In this document: piece by piece, positions 12,215-23,345 of the stretch
Numbering within the stretch: the first letter of the stretch is position 1
How the letters are laid out: each line of letters starts with the position of its first letter
Assembly (NCBI GenBank): GCA_943735955.1
Contig: OX030957.1
Span: 511,001-575,000 of the forward strand
Direction: 5' to 3'
Source: Piscicola geometra
Lineage: Eukaryota; Annelida; Clitellata; Hirudinida; Piscicolidae
DNA: 64,000 nucleotides
The notes under the pieces: generated by a model
Told to the model about the DNA's origin: nothing
The model's database searches: none
The model's input: the letters and a program-made list of their open reading frames with translations, nothing else
Made by a program: the position numbers and the translations under genes

Positions 12215-12605
12215 TGATTAAAATTGATGAAAAATGGATGGAGCTAAATACGGAACCATTTAAGAAAACCTGTGAAGTCTGCAAAAGACCCGAGATTGTG
12301 GCGGAGATTTGTCGCTAAACAAGACAATGATCTAAAATATAGAGCAAATTCTAGAATGAAAGAGTTCACCAATAAATTATTCAAGTTTTAAAATGGCCAA
12401 GACAAAGTCCAGACCAGAAACTAATCGAAATGGAACTAAAAACTGATGTTCACAAACACTGTCCATCCAACTTCACTGAGCTCGAACAGATTTGCAAGGT
12501 GAAATGGGCAAAAAATTCCGTCTCTAATGGGCAAAACTGATAGAGCCATACCCAAAGCGACTTACGGTAGTAGTCGCAGCAAAATGCGGCGCACAAAGAA
12601 TTAAC
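12215..12605 (+). pseudogene. Tc1/mariner-like transposase fossil
   Basis: Translated with frame changes, this stretch reads as the C-terminal half of a Tc1-family transposase. Visible blocks are MDGAKYGTI, SAKDPRLWRRFVAKQDND (the second catalytic Asp region), WPRQSPD (before the third acidic residue), TELEQICKVKWAKN and PYPKRL. Several stops and at least two frameshifts interrupt it, so it is dead. The terminal inverted repeats were not located. The match rests on the well-conserved Tc1 signature order; the N-terminal DNA-binding half is not recognisable. Confidence 0.8.
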
Positions 12606-12879
12606 TTAAGGAAGCTGAATTTTGATGGGGGGTTCAGTTTCAATAATTTTATACTTTTATGGTTTTTTCAACTCATGCCATGCTAATTCTTTTTCATTTT
12701 TTAAAAGTATTTTTAATTTTTGAATCAGAGATCTAATGATGTGGCAATTCTTAACCATGGAAATCCATCTTTTTATGATTTTTGAAATTCACAGAACCTA
12801 AATCTATTTCATAATCTCCCTTACACTTGTAACAGAGTGATTTGGAGTAATATATAGTAGAACAATTTTTCTGTCTCAA

Positions 12880-13065
12880 AAGACGAGCGGGTTGGCTTAG
12901 ATTGTAAAGTATTTGGACCTGAAACATAAAGGTCGCCAGTTCGAATCCCTCTTCAGCCAACCGTGAGCCATTATATAGATATATAATGATATATCTGATG
13001 CGGTTTGGCGCTTCGTTTGCGTGCCTTGGCGCATAATAAATCGACACTTTTATTTATTATAGAAT
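12880..13065 (+). mobile_element. tRNA-derived SINE (family B)
   Basis: The head can be drawn as a degenerate tRNA. The acceptor arms GGTTGGC (from about 12890) and GCCAACC pair perfectly, and a B box GTCGCCAGTTCGAATCC is present. The anticodon loop is the wrong size and the T-arm does not pair properly, so a functional tRNA gene is unlikely. A tail of about 100 bases ends in a TTTATTTATTATA stretch. It lies within sequence paralogous to the chitinase 2 downstream flank, where it is absent, so it inserted after the duplication. It differs from the family at 2810. Confidence 0.6.
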
Positions 13066-13455
13066 TCGAATAATGAAAATCTAACCGAGTCGGTTTCATT
13101 TTTTTATTGTCTATTATCGAATGTTGACAAGGGTTTTCAAAAGAAAATTTTATTCATGTCATAAAACAAACCAATTTATAATTGAAAAATAGAATGTTAA
13201 CAAGTTTAGGGAGTTAAAACCACGCAGATCTTTTGACCTCTATAATGGTTATAAAAATAATAATAATAAATAAACAATGCCGATTCAATTTAAATCCATT
13301 ACCATCCAACTTTCTCATAATCCAACTTATAATTAATTTTCATTATCCATTCTTCAATTTTACATTTAGTTTAATAATTTCTATCAAGTTTTTTTAGTTA
13401 AATTTTTATATAAAGATTAAGTGTCAGCATTTTGGCTAAACACCTTTACCTTTAA

Positions 13456-16400
13456 TTATTTAACCGTTTTTGAGTTACATGGCTCACCTACAAGCGAAAC
13501 CTCGGTTGTTTTCACACAATACGTTTTTTGAATGTCATAGACCAAGCTAGCAGGACATGTCCTAATAAACATCTTACCCTTGAAACATTTAATGAACTTG
13601 GAGCAGTTGGTTGGGTGTTCGAAGTTTTGGTTTGCCTTTCCGGTGCAGCCTACGGAAAAGAATGCCATTATTGTTTATTTAGAAATGACACAAAAAATAT
13701 TAATTTTAACTCGTTAAAAAAAATATAATACAAAAATTTTAATTTCATCAGTATAACTTTTTGAAAATTGAAAACATTTGCTTTAACTAATGGAATTAAT
13801 CACGTTCTTTTTTTAATAAATATATATTGTAAAGGACTTACTAAATCGTTCTGTTTTTACGACCTCTGGCGTAGAAATCATGATGGGCGATGGAGTAGTA
13901 CTTCGAGAACTTGAAATTGTTGAAGCAATTAAGGAATATAATTTTTTTTTGAAATAGTCTCATTTTTAATAAATTCATTTTAATTCTCATTTATTTAAGA
14001 TTTTCGAGTTTTTATGTATCTTTAATATTCATAAATTCTTTAATTTTCATAGACTATAATATTAAAAAGTGATTATCAGTTTTATAATCAAAATAGTAAT
14101 CATCAGTACACTGAAGTTGCGGCTTTGATCAAAGGGTAGGTCTGGCCACCGCAAAATTTATCTATGAGTAACCCATCGTTGTAATAAATAAAAGTATTTG
14201 GGTTTGAAATTATGGTTAATAAGTTCCTAAAGACACTGATTTCATTTAATAATAATAAATATAATTTTTTTTATCATTCAATAACTTTTGAAAATAATTT
14301 AGATTTTACTTTGAATTTAAATAATTTAATAGTTTTTTTTATAGTATTTTTAAGTTTCAATGTTTTTTTAATCTTCAATTCTACTTATTCCTTATTTTTT
14401 ACCTGAGAAATCATCAAGATCCGTAGACCACATCGACCATCCACCGTAACCTTCAGACATTATGTAGTCGCTCTGCAGAATATTTTTGTTTGTTTGAATA
14501 TATAAAATTTAACAACTATTTAAGTTTCTTTTTTTATCTAGTTTCATGAATTTAAATAAAAATCAATAGTAGAACTGGACTAGTGAGTAAAAAATAATGA
14601 TAAAAATCAAATAACTTAATAAATTGTTTACAAAGAATATTGAACTAGCCTTTATTTTGATGCTGGCTTCATTGTCATAGCTAATCCAGAGTTTCCCTTG
14701 CGTCAAGTAGTATACTTTATGAACCTCACTATAAGTAATGGTACCCGTTTTTGCCAATTTACAAATCTGAAATTAAAATTGTCTTCCAACAGCTCGAATA
14801 AATGTAATCTTTTAATTCAAACTTTTTGACCAATACAAGAATAACTTGAACAAAAATAAAGCAAACCCCCAGATAATTCATTCATGGTAATATGTTCCAA
14901 CGACTAACTTCATAATATGACAGAAATCCAGCTTCTTTCGTGAATTCTCCGGCCGGACAAGGACCAGTCGTGGGAGCTCCAATTCCTTTGATCGCAGCAT
15001 CGACCAACATAAAGCACCTGGTAAATCAGTTGTTATGTGTTATTAAAGGTTAATATTGACTTATGGTTAAGACCTATATGATTTGTTTTTTTTTGTAATC
15101 TTCAAGGCTTTATTTAGGTAAAGCTTTTAATCATCTTAAAAACTTTTTAACTAAATTTTTTTATTATTTAATATTTGAGTTAAAATGTAGTATAAATTCG
15201 TTAATTAATAGTATTAAGAAAGATTTAAGTATAAAATCTATAAAAAGTCTAAGAATGAATTTAAAGCCTTTGATTCCGTTAATTTAATGTCTTATCTCCA
15301 TGCCTATACCCACAAATACATCTTAATAAATGTCCCACCTTCCGTAGGTAGCTAGTTCAATTACCAACTTACTCTTGTCCAAACCCAATGACACCCAGTA
15401 TTTAGCCGCCCAGTCCTGAGAAGGCGTGACATATGATGATGATTCCATTGATCATATAATTCAAATCATAGGAGAAAAAAAGCAATTGTTACCAAATTTA
15501 AGTTATCTCCAGAAGTGGAATACAAGGGAGTGTTGAATCCAGTGACTGAGTCCCAAGGACCGTTAAAATCGTATGAAATTACAATTACAAAGTCCAAGTA
15601 CCTGATAAGATTGAAATAATGCATGTTTTAGCTGGAATAAAAGTATAACTTTGTGTTTTTGTTTTTTAAATTTTACTTTTTGTACAATATATAAAAAACG
15701 AAAAATGTAAATATACAAAAAATTAAATTGAAACGGGAACTAATATAATAAAAAGTGAAATGCAATAACTTGTTAAGTTCTGCCATTTCGAATCCATTGT
15801 CAATGTGTTCTTTAAAAGGCGACACCGTAGCACTCAAAATAAGCTTCAGATTTCTAATTGTGATTTCGTTTCTGAATTCCTGATAAATAAGTTATATATG
15901 AAAGTTGTATTCAACGTGTTAATCAGTGTAAAATATGAAATGGTGAACTTTGACCACAAATTAAACTAAAGCTCGTTGTTTCATACTCACTTTGACGAGG
16001 AGAGTATATCTCTGCTTATTTCTCGAACCAGGGTTCAGGAAGTCCAACTGAAAGCCATCGAAGCCATACTTCTGTAGAAGCTCTAGAGAAGAATTTATAA
16101 AGGATTTTCTGTTTTCAGCTGTCGCCAAGGTTATGATGAATTCTGTACTCTCCATCCACGGATAAAAGAGTCTTAAGGGCTGGGTTTTTCTTTTTTAAAT
16201 CGTTGATTTGCATGTACCTTATTATGGAGTTTCGAAATAGTTTTAATTTTAAGTATTGAAATACTTAGTAAAGACATAAAGACAGAAATTAATACTTCTA
16301 ATAAATTAAATTTTAAACAAAAATAATTATGAAAAATTAATATTTAGAGAAAACTATAGTAAATTAAAAACATGCAAAAATTTTAAGATATTTTTTCATT

Positions 16401-17173
16401 TCTAAAAACTCAGTTAAAACGATTTTAGCTTTAATTTTTTTTCTGTTTGAACCACTATTAAAACCCTTTTGTTCTCCCGCCACTCACAATCCAGTGCTTC
16501 CTTCATCTTCCATCAACTGGCTGTCTTTCAACTTTTTTGCAAAGGGTCTTGTTTTGTTAATGGTTTCATTTTTATAATTTATTTTATACTTTTTTTCCAT
16601 AGTATTTTAACCATACTATATTAATGTACTGTGAAAACCAAAAATTTTTTTACTAAAAAAGTGTATTTAAATTTTTGAAAATATCTGTTTTATAAATTTT
16701 GTTTATTTCCTTAATTTGAAAATAATCAAAAAATCATTAATTATTTTTTTTTGCTTTTTTAAAACCATTCTGTTATAACACAAGTGATAATCAATTTTCA
16801 GAAATAGACGAATATAAATCATAACGATTTCGTTAAGCCAACTGATGAGGTCATAATAATCTTACGTTAGCGTAGGTGAACACAAGGTGGGAGCAAAGGC
16901 TGGCATCAACATTCTCTTGCACAAACTTACCTGAGCCAGGTCTGTACTGCGACCATTTGGCGAAGTAACAGACCTTAAAATCACCTGCGGAAGAAAAGTT
17001 TGAACTATGATTGTAATTAGAAGATTCTAAAACTTTCGTTAAGGCAACTGATAATAATATTAAAAATTATTCAAATTTAAAATGCTAAAAAGGTTTGTTT
17101 AATGAATCAATGGAGTTTCACCTGCTTGGGCAACTGCGACGAGGCAGAGCAGCACTGAGAAAATCAGCTTCAT
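13456..17173 (-). pseudogene. GH18 chitinase, tandem copy 3 (degenerate)
   Basis: All 13 exon positions of copy 2 can be found: 17122-17173, 16866-16984, 16488-16531, 15991-16217, 15770-15879, 15493-15601, 15339-15415, 14909-15017, 14650-14766, 14403-14472, 14110-14161, 13842-13909 and 13456-13649. The signal peptide and C-terminal CBM14 (ending NSKTVK) are intact. The third exon has a 12-base in-frame deletion. The fourth exon has a net 11-base deletion in the strand that reads AVGGWNAG in the other copies. This shifts the frame and gives an early stop. Downstream of it, DGFDLDFE has become DGFQLDFL, so catalytic Glu and one Asp are gone, and a further 15 bases are missing. Most other exons stay open, so decay is recent, or the catalytic change came first. 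The MULE starts 45 bases upstream of the ATG and would separate the gene from its upstream DNA. A lectin-like product from an alternative start cannot be excluded. Confidence 0.85.
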
Positions 17174-17217
17174 CTTCAATTCTTGACTAACACTTGTTCA
17201 AGCCTCTCTTATTTAAA

Positions 17218-17420
17218 GGTGCATGAAGTTTCCATCACTTTTTTCCATCGAAAATTAAAAGTAAGTTATCGGCGAATCAAGTTCAAATTTTTATCTTTAC
17301 AAAAATTAATTTTATTGTTACAGCTTCCGAAGATGTTGAAAATAATAATTCTACTGAAAAAATGAAGAAAGTTGTTACTACTAATACTACTAATAAAAAG
17401 TTAATTCGAATAAAGATCAC
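17218..17420 (+). repeat. MULE left terminal inverted repeat (203 bp)
   Basis: It runs from GGTGCATGAAG to AAAGATCAC. It matches the reverse complement of 21888-22090 over the whole length with only a few mismatches, for example near the TTTACAAAAATT stretch. It includes a TACTACTAATACTACTAAT string that resembles a seed of ACT repeats. Confidence 0.93.
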
Positions 17421-17577
17421 TTAAGTTTTAGTTTTTGTTTTGTTTTTTTCATTTAATGCACTTTATAGAATAACGTGTGCTGAATTCAAAAATGTAAATC
17501 ACTGTCCGGGGACGAAATTTAAAACCCCCCTTAAAGGTGTTTCCATCAAATCTATATCTACTGAAAAAATAAAAAAC

Positions 17578-17903
17578 GTGGCAACTAATTGAGTAAAGTG
17601 AGTTTATTTTGCACTGCAATAAAGACTAATCATTCCTTTATATGATGTAGAAATTTTGATGCTCTAGCAAATTGTGCAACAGAACAGCAAACCCGCCAAA
17701 ATTATGCCTATGTTGCATATTTCAATAAGATCACTGTTTTATCAATCACGTGGCAACTAATTGAGTAAAGTGAGTTTATTTTGCACTGCAATGAAGATTA
17801 ATCATTCTTTCATATGATGTGAAAATTTTGATGCTCTAGCAAATTGTGCAACAGAACAGCAAACCCGCCAAAATTCCGCCTATGTTGCATATTTCAATAA
17901 AAT
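17578..17903 (+). repeat. MULE subterminal 172-bp direct repeats
   Basis: Two head-to-tail units start GTGGCAACTAATTGAGTAAAG at 17578 and 17750. Diverged partial units recur at 19293 and 19433, and inverted copies at about 21690-21887 abut the right terminal repeat. Each unit ends ATCAC before the next GTGGCAAC. The second unit is interrupted by the ACT array exactly where unit 1 reads AGATCACTGTT. Confidence 0.85.
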
Positions 17904-19028
<1,125 letters not shown>

Positions 19029-19604
19029 AACTAACAAAACTCATGACATTTTGTCCGTGCCATTTTGTCCGTGACATTTTGTCCGGCCACGCTTGCCTAT
19101 ATATACCGTAACAAGTGCTGTAGCGTTTTTGCTTCGGAAAGTGAGTGCTTTCAATTCTTTTCTTCCTAATTTCAATAAAATAGCAATTAATTAATTTTTC
19201 AATTTTATTTATAAATTATTTTAAAACTTTCACTGCTTTAGAAATGTTTACTAGAACAGTCATGACTAGACATTTCTTAATTTTTCAAAAGCGTGGCAAC
19301 TAATGAGATGAAGATTAAATATATTTTTATATGATGTACAAATTTCGATGCTATAGCACTTTTTCCAACAGAATAGCAAACCCGCCAAAATTATGCCTAT
19401 GCTGCATATTTCAATTAGATTTTTTTAATCACGTGGCAATTAATTTAGAAAAGTGGAGGCTTTTTCAATGGCAATAAAGATTAAATATATTTTTATATGA
19501 TGTTAAAATTTCACTGTTCTAGTAACCATTCAAGCATGCAATTTTTATATTATAATTGGTTACTTTCCCTTCTGACAGATCACGACATTCATTTGCAATT
19601 TACC

Positions 19605-21020
19605 ATGGAAGCGAAGAGTATTGAGTGTGCTGGTGCTTGTGCATTGATGAATGAGAAGTTTGATTTAAGGGTTTATATTAAAAAGAATTTTTCAGAGCCA
19701 TCAGATCCACTTCTGAATGGTTTTGTTTATTCTTTATTTTGTGAGCCTTCTAGGGGTAAGCCACGTCCCAATTGGGCTGAAGTATTAAGAAAAGTGCAGG
19801 GTAAGCACAGCTTTGGTGTTACTATTACTGCTGTAAGGGGTGAATTAGTTAAGGTTTATGAATGTGTACGTAGATTAAAATTGGAAAAAAAATTGGAAAA
19901 AAATGTAAATGAATTAATAGACTATCTTGCAATGCCATTTAGGTTTCAGCCAATAATAGCTTCATCACCCACCATAACACCACGTACCATACCAACACCC
20001 ACCATAAGACCAGGTACCATACCAACACCCACCATACCATCACCCACCTTAACACCACCCACCATACCAACACCCACCATAACACCACCCACCAACACAG
20101 CAACTAAACAAAGATTGTATCGTTTTTTCAATGATTGCAAAATCATACTAAATACTTGGTCAGTAACATCAGATTGGTTGCAAGGGGAGCCAATCAAAGA
20201 AGCTGCCGTTAAACTGGTTGCTAATAAGTTACTGCCATGTGTATTGGTATGTCATAATTGCAGGAGAAATAAAAACACAATAGTGGCATATTTATACTGC
20301 AAGTTTCAAAAATGTCGTTCGTACAAAATCAAAATTACAGATGTAGGACCTCATTGCATTGTCAACATTTATGTTGCAAGTAATGAGATTCATCATGACG
20401 GAAAAATTTGCACGCAATTGAGGGGAGAAGAAAGACAAAATATGAAAGATGCTCTGAAACATAATCAAGCAGGAGTGGTCAGGGATACTGAGTTGTGCAA
20501 GGCCGATGACGATCTCATTCGACAGGGGAACATGCAGACAGTTCGGTCCCTGGATGTGTTCAGAAAAGTTCGCTCTGAAGCTCTTGCTGCCAACGATAGA
20601 GACCGTGATGACGTATTGGACATTATCACCAGATTCAACGAACAAACTGATAAGTTCATCCAATACGTATCCTTACCATTCACATTTTTATGTTTCAGTG
20701 ACATCCAAATTGATGCGGCCATACGTTTAAAATCTCCTGTATTGTATTTTGACGCCACAGGGTCCATCGTGAGAAAAGTTAACAGCAAATGTAATAGAGT
20801 GTTTTATTACACAGCTGTTGTTGAAGCTAATGGTAGATATGTGCCCATGATAGATTTTGATGTTGCGCACATTTTATGCAAATTGTTGCAAATGATGCTC
20901 GATCATATACAACTGATGGTAACGTTAGAAGATTTTACATATTTTGCTTATGCTTGTTGTTTCTCTCCTCCATGCTGTTGTCTGGATGATAAGGCTTGTT
21001 GGAGAATCAACGAGGTTTAA
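19605..21020 (+). CDS. Truncated MULE transposase-like protein
   Basis: This 471-codon frame from ATG 19605 (context ACCATGG) lies within the inverted repeats. A longer frame opens at 19497 but reads through the diverged subterminal repeat. The N-terminal part, about 120 residues, is not recognised. It is followed by a Thr/Pro tandem stretch (repeats of PTIPTPTI) as a linker. A FLYWCH/WRKY-GCM1-like zinc motif comes next (CHNCRRN, YLYCKFQKC, then EIHHDG). A segment with the first DDE acid (VLYFDATGS) follows. The similarity fades after GRYVPMIDF and the frame stops, so the second Asp and the Glu are missing. The protein is probably inactive, or a 3' exon was lost; an open frame at 21197-21451 could be a remnant. 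The family call rests on element structure plus the zinc and DDE fragments. Confidence 0.65.
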   Translation: MEAKSIECAGACALMNEKFDLRVYIKKNFSEPSDPLLNGFVYSLFCEPSRGKPRPNWAEVLRKVQGKHSFGVTITAVRGELVKVYECVRRLKLEKKLEKNVNELIDYLAMPFRFQPIIASSPTITPRTIPTPTIRPGTIPTPTIPSPTLTPPTIPTPTITPPTNTATKQRLYRFFNDCKIILNTWSVTSDWLQGEPIKEAAVKLVANKLLPCVLVCHNCRRNKNTIVAYLYCKFQKCRSYKIKITDVGPHCIVNIYVASNEIHHDGKICTQLRGEERQNMKDALKHNQAGVVRDTELCKADDDLIRQGNMQTVRSLDVFRKVRSEALAANDRDRDDVLDIITRFNEQTDKFIQYVSLPFTFLCFSDIQIDAAIRLKSPVLYFDATGSIVRKVNSKCNRVFYYTAVVEANGRYVPMIDFDVAHILCKLLQMMLDHIQLMVTLEDFTYFAYACCFSPPCCCLDDKACWRINEV

Positions 21021-21887
21021 ATAAATATGGTTTGAATCAATTTATTTTAGATTTCTTACTGCACAGAAGAATGTCACACTTCCGTTGCGTTTTCGCAACA
21101 TTTTGTTCCATGGAAAAATTGTTTTCAATTTTGCTTGAATTATTATTATAACCATATAATGTAAGTCTCAATTTATATAGTAAGAGGGACAAAGAGGTGC
21201 TTAGAAGTGACTGGGTGTACAAAGCGTATATAAATGCGGCGCGCTACGTCAATACGCTTGAATTTAAGAATGTTGGTTGTTTTGAATCTGTCAATGAATG
21301 GCCGCAGCAGACCAAGATGGCCACAGGGAATCAAGTGAGCTGCGAGATAAAGAAGAAATACTTCCATAGCAGCAGCAGTTCCATTGCTGGCAAGGACTTC
21401 TCCTTCACCCTCTATCGCAGCCTCGGCACCAGTGGAAAGACAGAAAATTGAGAAAAATGATGATTGTGTTTTGTGGTTTTGAGGATGATGTGGTGATGAT
21501 TGTGCTGTGGTATGAGTGTTGGTACTGTGGTGATGATTGAAATATTTTATTGGTGGTGATAGTGATTTTTTGGGGGTGATTGTCATGGAGGTGTGGGTGA
21601 AATTGGATTATTGAGGTTAATTGTTTTTTCAATTATTTATTTAAATATTTAAATAGATATATATAAATATATTGGTAGTGGTCTAAAAACTCACTTTACT
21701 AAATTAGTTGCCACGTGATTAATAAAACTGTATGTAACATAGGCATAATTTTGGCGGGTTTGCTGTTCTGTTTCACAATTTGCTAGAGCATCAAAATTTT
21801 TACATTATATAAAGGAATGATTAATCTTCATTGTAGTGCAAAATAAACTCACTTTACTCAATTAGTTGCCACGTGATTGATAAAACA

Positions 21888-22090
21888 GTGATCTTTATTC
21901 GAATTAACTTTTTATTAGTAGTATTAGTAGTAACAACTTTCTTCATTTTTTCAGTAGAATTATTATTTTCAACATCTTCGGAAGCTGTAATAATAAAATT
22001 AATTTTTTTAAAGATAAAAATTTGAACTTGATTCGCCGATAACTTACTTTTAATTTTCGATGGAAAAAAGTGATGGAAACTTCATGCACC
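21888..22090 (-). repeat. MULE right terminal inverted repeat (203 bp)
   Basis: Reverse complement of 17218-17420, ending CTTCATGCACC directly before the TCTTATTTAAA target duplication. Confidence 0.93.
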
Positions 22091-22101
22091 TCTTATTTAA
22101 A

Positions 22102-22690
22102 CAGTTTCGTAAAGACCCTTCTATATATATTTTTTACAACATATCTATTCCTATAGATTATAATGCAGGCGTAATTATTAACAAAGTATTTCATTTTCAG
22201 ATTCAATCTATTATTTTCAGAAAAATTTGTTAAACTTGAGATTTATTAAAATCATTAAAATTATTGCCCCTCACTACATACTAATTAATCGTTTTTGCTT
22301 GCCCTTCGAAACATTCATCATCGTTCGTATTTAAATACTTATCTTTTTATAATAAGAGTAACTTTTGAATTTTCTCTAAATAGAAATATAAAATATTTTG
22401 ATATTTTCCTTATTGGAATAATTCCCCCCCAATAATCTCTTAGTAGTGAACTGGAATATTTAAAATACTAGTAGGTAGGATAACTGCTTCTCTTATCAAT
22501 TTAGCGATAAAAATCCTATTTAGATGCTTTATCTCAACGTTAATGCATCAAAATTACCTAATCGATTAATTTTAATAAAACTAAACTATATAAATTCATT
22601 TTATTGCAAACATTTTGGAATGATATTGTTAACGAGAAAGCTACATTAAACTTCGTTTTATGGAAAGGCACATAAGTTATCCTCGTGAGC
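22102..22690. other. Displaced upstream region of chitinase copy 3
   Basis: Starting CAGTTTCGTAAAGACCCTTCT, this stretch aligns with the sequence directly upstream of chitinase copy 2 (from about 10863, CAGTTTCGTAAAGATCCTTCT) for several hundred bases. It would have been the proximal promoter of copy 3 before the 4.87-kb MULE split it off. No gene is seen in it. Confidence 0.75.
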
Positions 22691-22691
22691 G

Positions 22692-23068
<377 letters not shown>

Positions 23069-23345
23069 TGTGAGATAAGATGCTGGAAGAGAAACAGAAG
23101 TACGTTTCTATTGGTGGAGAAAACAGTGAATTCGATGGGATTGGCTGGCTGAGACGAGATGACAGCAATTCTGCTATAAAAACGAAAATAGGATTAAAAG
23201 AAAGTTTGTCCTGATTTAAAAATAACAGTTTTCAAAAGATTTCAAACACAGTTTTCAAGAGATTTCAAAAAAAGTTTTGAATAGTATTTATTTAACAAAC
23301 ACTCTTCAAAAACAAATTTATCACAAAATTCGAGTATTTGTCATA

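Noticed and set aside
12885..12960. Functional tRNA gene
   Set aside because: The acceptor stem pairs, but the anticodon loop is nine bases and the T stem does not form. The sequence continues into a SINE-like tail.
19946..20197. Minus-strand Val/Gly-rich frame
   Set aside because: A shadow of the Thr/Pro repeat of the MULE protein.
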